Assembly (NCBI RefSeq): GCF_036345995.1
Contig: NZ_CP107796.1
Span: 2,170,001 to 2,234,000 of the forward strand
Direction: 5' to 3'
Origin: Streptomyces sp. NBC_00557
Lineage (GTDB): Bacteria; Actinomycetota; Actinomycetes; Streptomycetales; Streptomycetaceae
Length of the DNA: 64,000 nt
The translations under genes were made by a program, and so were the position numbers. Below the pieces are notes generated by a model. The model made no database searches, had not been told where the DNA came from, and worked only from the letters and a program-made list of their open reading frames with translations. Position 1 is the first letter of the stretch. Each line of letters opens with the position of its first letter. Shown here piece by piece: positions 58,001 to 64,000 of this stretch.

Positions 58001-60040
58001 GGTGCGCGCCGGGCCATCAAGGTCCGGATCGCCGGCGCGGACCACTGGGCGGCGGTCGAGGACGCGGGCCGGCTGCGCGACGCGCTGGGCACGGCCCTGC
58101 CGGTCGGCGTGCCGGAGGCCTTCACCGAGCCGGTGAAGGACCCGCTGGGCGATCTCCTCGCCCGGTACGCCCGCACTCACGGCCCGTTCACGTCGGCCAC
58201 GGCGGCGGCCCGCTTCGGCCTGGGCGTGGCGGTCACCGAGGGCGCGCTGCAGCGGCTGGCCGCCAACGGCCGGGTGGTCCAGGGCGAGTTCCACCCGGCG
58301 GGCATCGGCCAGGAGTGGTGCGACGCGGCCGTACTGCGCCGGCTGCGCCGCCGTTCGCTGGCGGCCCTGCGCCATGAGCTGGAGCCCGTGCCACCGGCCG
58401 CGCTCGGCCAGTTCCTGCCGCAGTGGCAGCACATCGGCAAGGGCCACGGCCTGCGCGGGATCGACGGACTGGTGCGCGCCATCGAGCAGTTGCAAGGCGC
58501 CTCGGTGCCGGCGTCCGCGCTGGAGAAGCTCGTCCTGCCCTCCCGCGTGGTGAACTACACGCCCGCCATGCTCGACGAGCTGACCGCCGCCGGCGAGGTG
58601 CTGTGGGCGGGCGCGGGCGCCCTGCCCGGCAAGGACGGCTGGGTCTCCCTGTATCTGGCGGACGCGGCCCCCCTGCTGCTCCCGCCGCCCCACCCCCTGG
58701 AGCTGACCGCGCTGCACCAGTCCGTGCTGGACGCGCTGTCCGGCGGCTACGGCCTGTTCTTCCGCCAGATCGCCGACCAGGTCCGCGCGACCACCCACCC
58801 CGAGGCCACCGATCCCCAACTGGCCGATGTGCTCTGGGACCTGGCCTGGTCGGGCCGGCTCACCAACGACACCCTCGCCCCGATGCGGTCGCTGCTGGGC
58901 TCGGGCCGTACGGCGGGGTCGACCGCCCACCGCGCCAGGCGTGCCGTCCCGCGCGGACGCTACGGCTCCCTGACGGCCGCCGCCCGCACCGCCTCCCGTA
59001 GCGGCCCGCCCACCGTCGCCGGCCGCTGGTCGCTGCTTCCCCCGGCCGAGCCGGACGCCACCGTGCGCGCCCACGCGCTGGCCCGCACCCTGCTGGACCG
59101 GCACGGCGTGGTGACCCGCGGGGCGGTCGCCGCGGAGGGGATCGAGGGCGGCTTCTCGGCGGTGTACCGCGTGCTGTCCGCCTTCGAGGAGAGCGGCCAG
59201 GCGCGGCGCGGCTATGTGGTCGAGGGCCTGGGCGCGGCCCAGTTCGCGATGGACGGCGCGGTGGACCGGCTCCGCGCGGTGTCCAACGCCCGTGACCGCG
59301 GGGAGAGCACCACCGCCGGAAACGGCTTCCCGGGTCCCTCGAACGGCTTCGCCGCGCCCGCGTTCGGGGGCGGTGTCCCCGGCGCCGAGAGCACACCCCA
59401 CGGCCACCCCCTCCCCGGGCCCTTCGACGGGTCGGACGGCGGTTTCGCCCACCCCGGCCTCGACGGCGACTTCACCTGGCCGCCGGCGGACCCCCCGCCC
59501 GCGCCCGGCGAGTACGTCTCGCCCTGCGACCTCGCCGACCCCTTCGCCACCCCCGGCTACGGCGGCCCCCGAGGAGGCGGCTCCGGGGCCTACGGCTCAC
59601 CGCTGCCACGCGGGTACGGCAGCGGTCGTCCGAGCACGGCCGCGCCCGACCCGCGTGCCGTCGTCCTCGCCGCGGCCGACCCCGCCAACGCCTACGGCGC
59701 CGCCCTGTCCTGGCCCGAGCCGCCGACCGGCGCCGGTCACAAACCGGGCCGCAAGGCGGGCTCGCTGGTCGTCCTGGTGGACGGCGAGCTGACCCTGTAC
59801 ATGGAGCGCGGCGGCAAGACCCTGCTGGCCTGGCCCGAAACGCCGGACACCGAGACCGCGGACGACCCCCGGCTGCGTACGGCCGCGGAGGCCCTGGCCG
59901 CGGCGGCCCGCGCGGGCTCCCTCGGCACGGTCACGGTCGAGCGGATCAACGGCGCCCAGGCGCTGACCTCGCCCATAGGCAGTCTTCTGGAAGCCGCGGG
60001 CTTCGTGGCCACACCGCGCGGCCTGCGCCTGAGACCATGA
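55058..60040 (+). CDS. lhr: Lhr-type ATP-dependent helicase
   Basis: A 1660-residue superfamily 2 DNA helicase with the Lhr layout. Walker A APTGSGKT is at residues 48-55, motif II DEVH at 172-175, motif III SATV near 207, and the C-terminal RecA-like motifs VATSSLELGIDMGAVD and QRVGRAGHQ near 370-410. The Lhr winged-helix/beta-barrel region follows to about residue 1400. About 150 Gly/Pro-rich residues (roughly 1410-1560) then interrupt the protein before a conserved end domain beginning KAGSLVVLVDGELTLY. The start is ATG at 55058, 6 bases after CAGGAT. It is followed by a Nei/Fpg gene, a repair pairing. Confidence 0.95.
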   Translation: MVSSAHRALDGFSPATRGWFTGAFSAPTAAQAGAWQAIGAGSDVLVVAPTGSGKTLAAFLAALDQLASTPPPADPKKRCRVLYVSPLKALAVDVERNLRSPLTGIRQESVRLGLPEPEVRVGIRSGDTPAAERRALSTRPPDILITTPESLFLMLTSATRDALTGVETVILDEVHAVAGTKRGAHLALSLERLDELLPRPARRIGLSATVRPVDEVARYLSPRRKVEIVQPESGKEFDLSVVVPVEDMGELGGSPAADAGEGGEKPSIWPHVEERIADLVQAHRSTIVFANSRRLAERLCNRLNEIAYERATGETLDEHHSPAQLMGGSGAAQGAPPVIARAHHGSVSKEQRALVEEDLKAGRLPAVVATSSLELGIDMGAVDLVVQVESPPSVASGLQRVGRAGHQVGAVSTGVVFPKYRGDLVQAAVVTERMRSGSIESLRVPANPLDVLAQQLVAMTALDTWQFDDLLTVVRRAAPFASLPESAFTAVLDMLAGRYPSDAFAELRPRVVWDRVAGTITGRPGAQRLAVTSGGTIPDRGLFGVFLAGSDPKKGGGRVGELDEEMVYESRVGDVFTLGTSSWRIEDITRDRVLVSPAPGVPGRLPFWKGDQLGRPLELGRAVGAFLREVGSLPKDDARLRLLAAGLDAWAADNVLSYLDEQREACGHVPDDRTIVVERFRDELGDWRVVVHSPFGAQVHAPWALALCARLSERYGMDAQVMHADDGIVLRLPDADLMGLDLLDQEPMKAGTEYDSEQAPVGAADVAFDKGEVDQIVTDQVGGSALFASRFRECAARALLLPRRNPGKRTPLWQQRQRAAQLLQVASEFGSFPIVLEAVRECLQDVFDVPGLVELMGDIESRKVRLVEVTTPEPSPFARSLLFGYVAQFLYEGDSPLAERRAAALSLDSRLLAELLGQAELRELLDAEVLTELERELQWLTEDRRVKDVEGVADVLRLLGPLTDAELVARGADPQWARELAGARRAIKVRIAGADHWAAVEDAGRLRDALGTALPVGVPEAFTEPVKDPLGDLLARYARTHGPFTSATAAARFGLGVAVTEGALQRLAANGRVVQGEFHPAGIGQEWCDAAVLRRLRRRSLAALRHELEPVPPAALGQFLPQWQHIGKGHGLRGIDGLVRAIEQLQGASVPASALEKLVLPSRVVNYTPAMLDELTAAGEVLWAGAGALPGKDGWVSLYLADAAPLLLPPPHPLELTALHQSVLDALSGGYGLFFRQIADQVRATTHPEATDPQLADVLWDLAWSGRLTNDTLAPMRSLLGSGRTAGSTAHRARRAVPRGRYGSLTAAARTASRSGPPTVAGRWSLLPPAEPDATVRAHALARTLLDRHGVVTRGAVAAEGIEGGFSAVYRVLSAFEESGQARRGYVVEGLGAAQFAMDGAVDRLRAVSNARDRGESTTAGNGFPGPSNGFAAPAFGGGVPGAESTPHGHPLPGPFDGSDGGFAHPGLDGDFTWPPADPPPAPGEYVSPCDLADPFATPGYGGPRGGGSGAYGSPLPRGYGSGRPSTAAPDPRAVVLAAADPANAYGAALSWPEPPTGAGHKPGRKAGSLVVLVDGELTLYMERGGKTLLAWPETPDTETADDPRLRTAAEALAAAARAGSLGTVTVERINGAQALTSPIGSLLEAAGFVATPRGLRLRP

Positions 60041-60138
60041 CCACCGCCTCGCCGCTCGCCCTTGGGGCGCCCTCGCGCCCGGGAGAGGCAGGCTGGTCCC
60101 GCCCCACCCCTGTTGGCCGCCCGTGGCACTCTTGACGC

Positions 60139-60984
60139 ATGCCCGAAGGTGACACGGTCTGGCAGGCCGCGCGGCGGCTGCACGAGGCCCTCGCGGGCAA
60201 GGCGCTGACCCGCAGCGACTTCCGGGTGCCGAAGTACGCGACGGTCGACCTCACGGGCCGTACCGTGCTCAGCACGATCCCGCGCGGCAAACACCTGCTC
60301 ACCCGGTTCGAGGGCGGCCTGACCCTCCACACGCATCTGCGTATGGAGGGCGCCTGGAAGGTGTACGGCACCGGCGAGCGCTGGCGGGGCGGCCCGGCCC
60401 ACCAGATCCGGGCGATCCTCGGCACGGCCGACCGCACGGCCGTGGGATACCGGCTCCAGGTGCTGGAGTTGCTGCGCACCGGGGAGGAAGAGCGGGTCGT
60501 CGGCCATCTGGGACCGGACCTGCTCGGCCCCGACTGGGACCCCGAGCGCGCCCTCGCCAACGTCCTCGCGGACCCCGCCCGCCCGCTCGGCGAAGCCCTG
60601 CTCGACCAGCGCAACCTCGCCGGCATCGGCAACATCTACAAGAACGAACTCTGTTTCCTGCTGGGCGTCACCCCGTGGCTCCCGGTCGGCGCGCTGCCCG
60701 CGGACCGCGCCGAGAAACTGCCCGCGCTCGCCAAGAGACTCCTGGAGGCGAACCGCGACCGCCCGGTCCGGCAGACCACCGGCCTGCACCGGCACGACCT
60801 GTTCGTCTACGGCCGCGCACGCCGCCCCTGCCTGCGCTGCCACACACCGGTCCGCGTGGCCGACCAGGGCGACGGCTCCCAGGAACGCCCCACCTACTGG
60901 TGCCCCGCCTGCCAGACGGGCCCGGCCCCGGGCCCCGGTTCACCGCAGCGCTGGCGGGACCGCTATCCCCGCCGCACCGGCTGA
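60139..60984 (+). CDS. nei: Fpg/Nei family DNA glycosylase (endonuclease VIII-like)
   Basis: A 281-residue base-excision enzyme that removes oxidised bases and nicks the site. The N-terminal PEGDTV gives the catalytic Pro (exposed after Met removal) and Glu; GDTV rather than ELPEV marks the Nei side of the family. The helix-two-turn-helix block is LLDQRNLAGIGNIYKNELCF near residue 155, and the zinc finger is CLRCHTP plus WCPAC near residues 233-257. The start is ATG at 60139. It is 98 bp downstream of lhr, probably co-expressed for repair. Confidence 0.93.
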   Translation: MPEGDTVWQAARRLHEALAGKALTRSDFRVPKYATVDLTGRTVLSTIPRGKHLLTRFEGGLTLHTHLRMEGAWKVYGTGERWRGGPAHQIRAILGTADRTAVGYRLQVLELLRTGEEERVVGHLGPDLLGPDWDPERALANVLADPARPLGEALLDQRNLAGIGNIYKNELCFLLGVTPWLPVGALPADRAEKLPALAKRLLEANRDRPVRQTTGLHRHDLFVYGRARRPCLRCHTPVRVADQGDGSQERPTYWCPACQTGPAPGPGSPQRWRDRYPRRTG

Positions 60985-61037
60985 AGCAGACCGAACCCAC
61001 ACCGGCAGTCCCTCACCGGCTGAGCAGACCGAACCCC
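60975..61037. repeat. 25-bp direct repeat after nei
   Basis: Copies at 60975-60999 and 61014-61037, with core CACCGGCTGA and GCAGACCGAACCC and a one-base indel. The first copy includes the nei stop codon. Confidence 0.7.
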
Positions 61038-61055
61038 ACCCCGACGCGTCAGCGT

Positions 61056-61334
61056 TCACGGCGGGTCAGAGACTTCGCCCGGACGAGGGCCCCGCGATGC
61101 CCTGCCGGCGCCCCTCACCCGCCAGGCGGCCGCCCAGCTCCCCGTGGGCAGCGCCCCGGCCGCCCGGGCCTCCGGCATGCAGTGCACCGGCAGCACGCTC
61201 AGCCCCCACCCGCCGGCCACGACGGCCCCTTCCAGCACACCCGGGCCCTGCCCGAGCGCGAGCCGCAGCCCGGCCCACCACCACACGGCCGTGAGTCCCA
61301 GCCGAAGCGTCCAGCGCACTGTGCGCCCCACCAT
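61056..61334 (-). CDS. Small hypothetical membrane-associated protein
   Basis: A 92-residue protein without a recognised family. It opens MVGRTVRWTLRLGLTAVWWWAG, a basic start with one Trp-rich hydrophobic segment, followed by a second weakly hydrophobic stretch (VVAGGWGLSVLPVHC) and a basic tail. The ATG at 61332-61334 has GGAGG about 10 bases upstream; GTG codons 9 and 12 bases earlier are alternatives. It converges on nei. The good ribosome site supports it being a real gene. Confidence 0.55.
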   Translation of the reverse strand: MVGRTVRWTLRLGLTAVWWWAGLRLALGQGPGVLEGAVVAGGWGLSVLPVHCMPEARAAGALPTGSWAAAWRVRGAGRASRGPRPGEVSDPP

Positions 61335-61437
61335 GCGCGCCACCACCTCCTGCCGGACGCTAGACCGCCGCCCGCCCGGCGCGGGAGGCGCACTGCGGGC
61401 TCACCGGTGCACACGAGCCGGCCCGTGCGGCGCCGGC

Positions 61438-61908
61438 CTAGGCGTTCTCCGCCTGGAACATCCAGTGGTGCTTCTCCAGGTCCGCGGTGATCCCGATGAA
61501 GATGTCCTGGGTCACCGGGTCCGGCTCCCCGGTCGCGGCCACCCGCTCCCGCATCCGGGTGATGACCGCGCCGAGCGCGTCCACCATCGCCCGGACCGCG
61601 TCGCCGTCCTTGATCCAGCCCGCCGGAGTGATGGCGATGGCGCTGCCGGAGGCCACCGTGGCGGCGCGTCCGTCGGGCGGTACGCCCAGGGCCGAGGCCC
61701 GCTCGGCCACCGTGTCGGAGTGGGTGCGCGCGGAGGCGACGACCTCGTCGAGCTGCAGGTGGACGGAGCGGAAACGGGGTCCGACGATGTTCCAGTGGAT
61801 CTGCTTGGCGACCAGGGCGAGGTCGACCAGGTCAACGAGGGCGCCCTGCAGCGCCTCGGCCACCGTCTTCAGGTCCGCGTCGGCCAACGGGCTCTTCACG
61901 ACGTACAT
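61438..61908 (-). CDS. dps: Dps family DNA-binding ferritin-like protein
   Basis: A 156-residue four-helix protein that assembles into 12-mers, oxidises and stores iron, and protects the nucleoid. The ferroxidase residues are in QIHWNIVGPRFRSVHLQLDEVV near residue 30 (His, His, Asp, Glu positions). The start is ATG at 61906-61908 with GGAGGAAG upstream; an ATG at 61938 with GGGAGGG would add ten residues. The basic N-terminus is short. The gene is monocistronic, between a small hypothetical gene and clgR, and is probably the DpsC-type paralogue. Confidence 0.93.
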   Translation of the reverse strand: MYVVKSPLADADLKTVAEALQGALVDLVDLALVAKQIHWNIVGPRFRSVHLQLDEVVASARTHSDTVAERASALGVPPDGRAATVASGSAIAITPAGWIKDGDAVRAMVDALGAVITRMRERVAATGEPDPVTQDIFIGITADLEKHHWMFQAENA

Positions 61909-62025
61909 CCGCTTCCTCCGGTACTGGGGCGCCGCCATGTCCCTCCCACCATGACCGCCCCACCCAAGCCCGGCAAACGGACGCAAAAGCGATGAACCTC
62001 ACACAGGAGACCCGGGCAAGCGAAA

Positions 62026-62072
62026 GCCCCGGCTGCCTGCTCCAGGTCTTCCCTGGGGCACGCAGCCGGGGC
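62026..62072. terminator. Terminator downstream of clgR
   Basis: GCCCCGGCTGC (62026-62036) pairs perfectly with 62062-62072; the loop holds a second small hairpin CCAGG/CCTGG (62042-62046/62052-62056). On the minus strand it lies 39 bases after the clgR stop and separates that transcript from dps. Confidence 0.75.
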
Positions 62073-62110
62073 CGCGTATGTCTCGGTTCGCTAGGCCGCG
62101 TGCGCGTGCG

Positions 62111-62485
62111 TCACGCGGCGACCACGTCCACAGCCTCCGCGGGCGCCTTGATGGTCACCCGTTCCGGTGGCACACCGGTCACCGACACCGATCCCAGCAT
62201 CGGCCGGACCGGCGTCGCCACGGGCTCGGTGGCCGCGGCGGACTGGGCCAGCTCGGCGAGCGCCAGCTCGTCGCTCACTTCTCGCATGAGTTCCGACATC
62301 CGTACGTCCAGCGCGTCGCAGATGGCGGCGAGCAGTTCGGAGGAAGCCTCCTTCTGCCCCCGCTCCACCTCGGAGAGATAGCCGAGTGAGACTCGGGCGG
62401 ACGAGGAGACTTCGCGCAGAGTACGGCCCTGGCGTTGGCGCTGCCGACGCAGCACGTCACCCAGCAGGCGACGGAGCAGGATCAT
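62111..62485 (-). CDS. clgR: XRE-family regulator ClgR (clp gene activator)
   Basis: A 124-residue helix-turn-helix activator. The HTH spans about residues 7-62: [41 protein letters not shown]. Actinobacterial ClgR, which switches on clpP, clpC and lon genes and is itself a Clp substrate, is encoded next to cinA and pgsA as here, and the C-terminus ends in hydrophobic residues including Val-Val-Ala-Ala, the kind of tail seen by Clp. The start is ATG at 62483-62485 with GGAGGGAG upstream. It follows cinA on the same strand by 109 bp. Confidence 0.9.
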   Translation of the reverse strand: MILLRRLLGDVLRRQRQRQGRTLREVSSSARVSLGYLSEVERGQKEASSELLAAICDALDVRMSELMREVSDELALAELAQSAAATEPVATPVRPMLGSVSVTGVPPERVTIKAPAEAVDVVAA

Positions 62486-62594
62486 CGGTGGCTCCCTCCT
62501 CGGACCGCGTAGCCGCATCCTTCTCGCCCCACCGTACCGCCTCGCGCCGCGGCCGTGCGGGGAGCGATGTCGTGTTCACTCAGGGCTGCAAACA

Positions 62595-63140
62595 TCAAAA
62601 CCCCCCGTTCCGTTCCGTATCCTGTGCCCGCTCATTCCCAGTCTGTTCGCCCGCAAGCTGCTCGAGGAGCAGTGCGAGTACGCTCCGTACACTCTCCATA
62701 CGAATTTCCGCACGGCTGCCGTTCAACCGCAGGGTCTCCACTTTTCCGCCACCGGCAGAACCGGGACGCGAGGTGAGCGGCCCGTCGACGGCCACGAAGA
62801 CCGTCCCGACAGGCCTGCCGTCCTGCGGTTCGGGGCCGGCGACTCCGGTGGTCGCGAGGCCCCAGTCGGCGCCCAGAGCCTTCCGTACGCCGGTGGCCAT
62901 CTGGGCCGCGACCTGCGGATCCACCGCTCCTCGCTGGGCCAGCAGAGTGGCGTCGACGCCCAGCAGCTCATGCTTCAGTTCGGTGGCGTAGGCGGTGACC
63001 GAACCCCGGAACACCTTGGACCCTCCGGGAACCGATGTGATCTCCGCGGCCACCAGGCCACCGGTGAGCGACTCGGCGACGGCGAGGGTCTCGCCCCTCA
63101 CAGTCAGTAGTCGCACCAGTTCGGTGGCCTTCGAACTCAC
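62595..63140 (-). CDS. cinA: CinA C-terminal domain protein (NMN amidohydrolase-like)
   Basis: A 181-residue stand-alone CinA C-terminal (PncC) domain, which deamidates nicotinamide mononucleotide. Typical blocks: ETLAVAESLTGGLVAAEITSVPG near residue 17, FRGSVTAYATELKHELLGV near residue 44 and LGADWGLATTGVAGPEPQDG near residue 90. The Ser and Lys/Tyr positions of the family are kept. The GTG start at 63138-63140 overlaps the pgsA stop by 4 bases. It forms part of the rimO-pgsA-cinA-clgR set. Confidence 0.92.
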   Translation of the reverse strand: MSSKATELVRLLTVRGETLAVAESLTGGLVAAEITSVPGGSKVFRGSVTAYATELKHELLGVDATLLAQRGAVDPQVAAQMATGVRKALGADWGLATTGVAGPEPQDGRPVGTVFVAVDGPLTSRPGSAGGGKVETLRLNGSRAEIRMESVRSVLALLLEQLAGEQTGNERAQDTERNGGF

Positions 63141-63895
63141 GCTTCCTTCTCCTCCAACGCCGCGGCGCGCTCCGCGATTCCCTGCCTGCGCAGCACAATG
63201 GCCTGTCTTACATAGTCGAGACCGGTGGCGACGGTGAGGACGACCGCCACGGCCATCACCCAGAACCTCAGAGTGGCCAGCCAGCCCGTCAGCGCCAGAA
63301 CGTACATCCCGACCGCCACGCCCTGGGTGAGGGTCTTGAGCTTGCCCCCGCGGCTGGCCGGGATCACGCCGTAGCGGATGACCAGAAAACGCAGCAGGGT
63401 GATGCCGAGTTCCCGGCCGAGGATGACGGCCGTCACCCACCACGGCAGATCGCCCAGGGCCGAGAGACAGATCAGCGCCGCTCCCATGATCGCCTTGTCG
63501 GCGATGGGGTCGGCGATCTTCCCGAAGTCGGTGACCAGGTTGTAGGTGCGCGCCAGATGTCCGTCGAACAGGTCAGTGATCATGGCGATGGCGAAGGCGG
63601 CCCAGGCCAGCGAGCGCCAGGCCGGGTCGTAGCCGCCGTTCGCCAGCATCAGCGCCACGAAGCCGGGCACCAGGAGCAGCCGGAGCATGGTCAGCAGATT
63701 GGCGACGTTCCAGACGCTCGCCTGGTTGACGGCCGCGGCCGCGATCTTCCCGCCGCGCGCGGGCTTGCCGCCGCTGCCGGGACCCGGGGCGGAGCCGGAG
63801 GCCTCGGACCGTGTGCCGTCGGCGGGGGCGGCGGGCCCCCGGGCGCCGTGCGCGCCGGAGGAGCCGCCCGCGGCGGATGCCGGGATTCCGGTCAT
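63137..63895 (-). CDS. pgsA: CDP-diacylglycerol-glycerol-3-phosphate 3-phosphatidyltransferase
   Basis: A 252-residue integral membrane enzyme making phosphatidylglycerol phosphate. The CDP-alcohol phosphatidyltransferase signature is DLFDGHLAR followed by GKIADPIADK (about residues 105-130), with four Asp for two metal ions. The first 55 residues are a hydrophilic Gly/Ala/Ser-rich extension; about six membrane helices follow. The ATG at 63893-63895 overlaps the upstream rimO stop (ATGA), and the end overlaps the cinA start, so the operon is tightly coupled. Confidence 0.95.
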   Translation of the reverse strand: MTGIPASAAGGSSGAHGARGPAAPADGTRSEASGSAPGPGSGGKPARGGKIAAAAVNQASVWNVANLLTMLRLLLVPGFVALMLANGGYDPAWRSLAWAAFAIAMITDLFDGHLARTYNLVTDFGKIADPIADKAIMGAALICLSALGDLPWWVTAVILGRELGITLLRFLVIRYGVIPASRGGKLKTLTQGVAVGMYVLALTGWLATLRFWVMAVAVVLTVATGLDYVRQAIVLRRQGIAERAAALEEKEA

Positions 63896-64000
63896 CTGCC
63901 CGCCTCCTCACTACACGCGAGCGAGCCGGTCAGCGGCTCGGCCACCAGGTCGACACCTTCCGTACCGACCACCTTCGCCTCGACCATACGTCCGACGCTC
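63892..64000 (-). CDS. rimO: Ribosomal protein S12 methylthiotransferase, C-terminal end (gene runs off the right edge)
   Basis: Only the last 35 or so codons are present. They read as the C-terminal TRAM-domain end of RimO: GRMVEAKVVGTEGVDLVAEP, then a short tail ending at TGA (63892-63894). The stop overlaps the pgsA ATG by 4 bases. RimO is a radical-SAM enzyme that modifies an Asp of ribosomal protein S12; it is encoded just before pgsA in actinobacteria. The catalytic part is outside the window. Confidence 0.75.
   Translation of the reverse strand, partial: SVGRMVEAKVVGTEGVDLVAEPLTGSLACSEEAGR

Noticed and set aside
54662..59452. A 1596-codon open frame on the minus strand
   Set aside because: It is antisense to the Lhr helicase, has no start signal and reads as low-complexity His/Gln/Gly/Arg sequence, the usual shadow of a high-GC gene.

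Overview
The window is about 72% G+C, with genes packed at strong third-position GC bias and gene neighbourhoods typical of Streptomyces: nrdR-nrdJ beside lexA, recA-recX beside a DUF3046 gene, clgR-cinA-pgsA-rimO, gluABCD with a divergent two-component system, and rshA-dapF-miaA-miaB. It reads as a core chromosomal segment of a Streptomyces, collinear (from memory, not from a search) with the SCO575x-SCO581x part of the S. coelicolor chromosome read in reverse. I see no prophage, insertion sequence, CRISPR array, tRNA or rRNA.

Layout. 1-6120: the 5' end of an RNase HII gene, a TetR regulator divergent from a drug-efflux MFS gene with two palindromic operators between them, an ADP-ribosylglycohydrolase, a histidine phosphatase, a YdbC-like protein and a TerD-family protein. 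6197-13282: DNA-precursor and SOS block with B12-dependent ribonucleotide reductase NrdJ, its repressor NrdR with a pair of NrdR boxes, LexA with an SOS box on its promoter, and a DinG-type helicase. 13514-18168: a three-gene NIS siderophore operon (2,4-diaminobutyrate aminotransferase, IucA/IucC synthetase, GNAT acyltransferase) that lacks the usual decarboxylase and monooxygenase. 18702-33000: a lipoprotein serine protease, HflX, an M1 peptidase, RshA, DapF, a membrane protein, MiaA, two small proteins, a LigB-like protein and MiaB. 33102-38042: small regulatory and housekeeping genes, including a PCMT-like methyltransferase, a PP2C phosphatase, a MarR regulator, a MazG-like enzyme and an orphan TAXI-type binding protein.

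38169-43878 is the glutamate uptake system: GluR-GluK facing the gluABCD ABC importer, with an 11-bp-spaced direct repeat in the shared promoter region. 44056-46841 holds an FAD monooxygenase and then a sulfur operon: a 28-residue, cysteine-rich, probably leaderless leader peptide, a cysteine dioxygenase and a rhodanese. 46928-51350 holds recX and recA (with a classic Streptomyces SOS box), a frameshifted membrane-protein remnant, an AI-2E family permease and DUF3046. 51431-64000 holds a hypothetical protein, an araC-azlC-azlD operon, a giant Lhr helicase, a Nei/Fpg glycosylase, a Dps protein, and the ClgR/CinA/PgsA/RimO group running off the right edge.

A recurring theme is short-period repeats at gene edges: a 46-bp x4 array, a 17/18-bp x16 array, 12-bp x4 and 16-bp x5 arrays, and an 81-bp repeat with a G11 tract at the 5' end of the araC gene. 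Several proteins (M1 peptidase, AzlC, MazG-like, aminotransferase, RshA, Lhr) carry low-complexity segments of the same style. The most useful leads are the cysteine leader, the reduced siderophore operon, the possible slippage tract at the AraC gene and the structured nrdR-lexA intergenic element.
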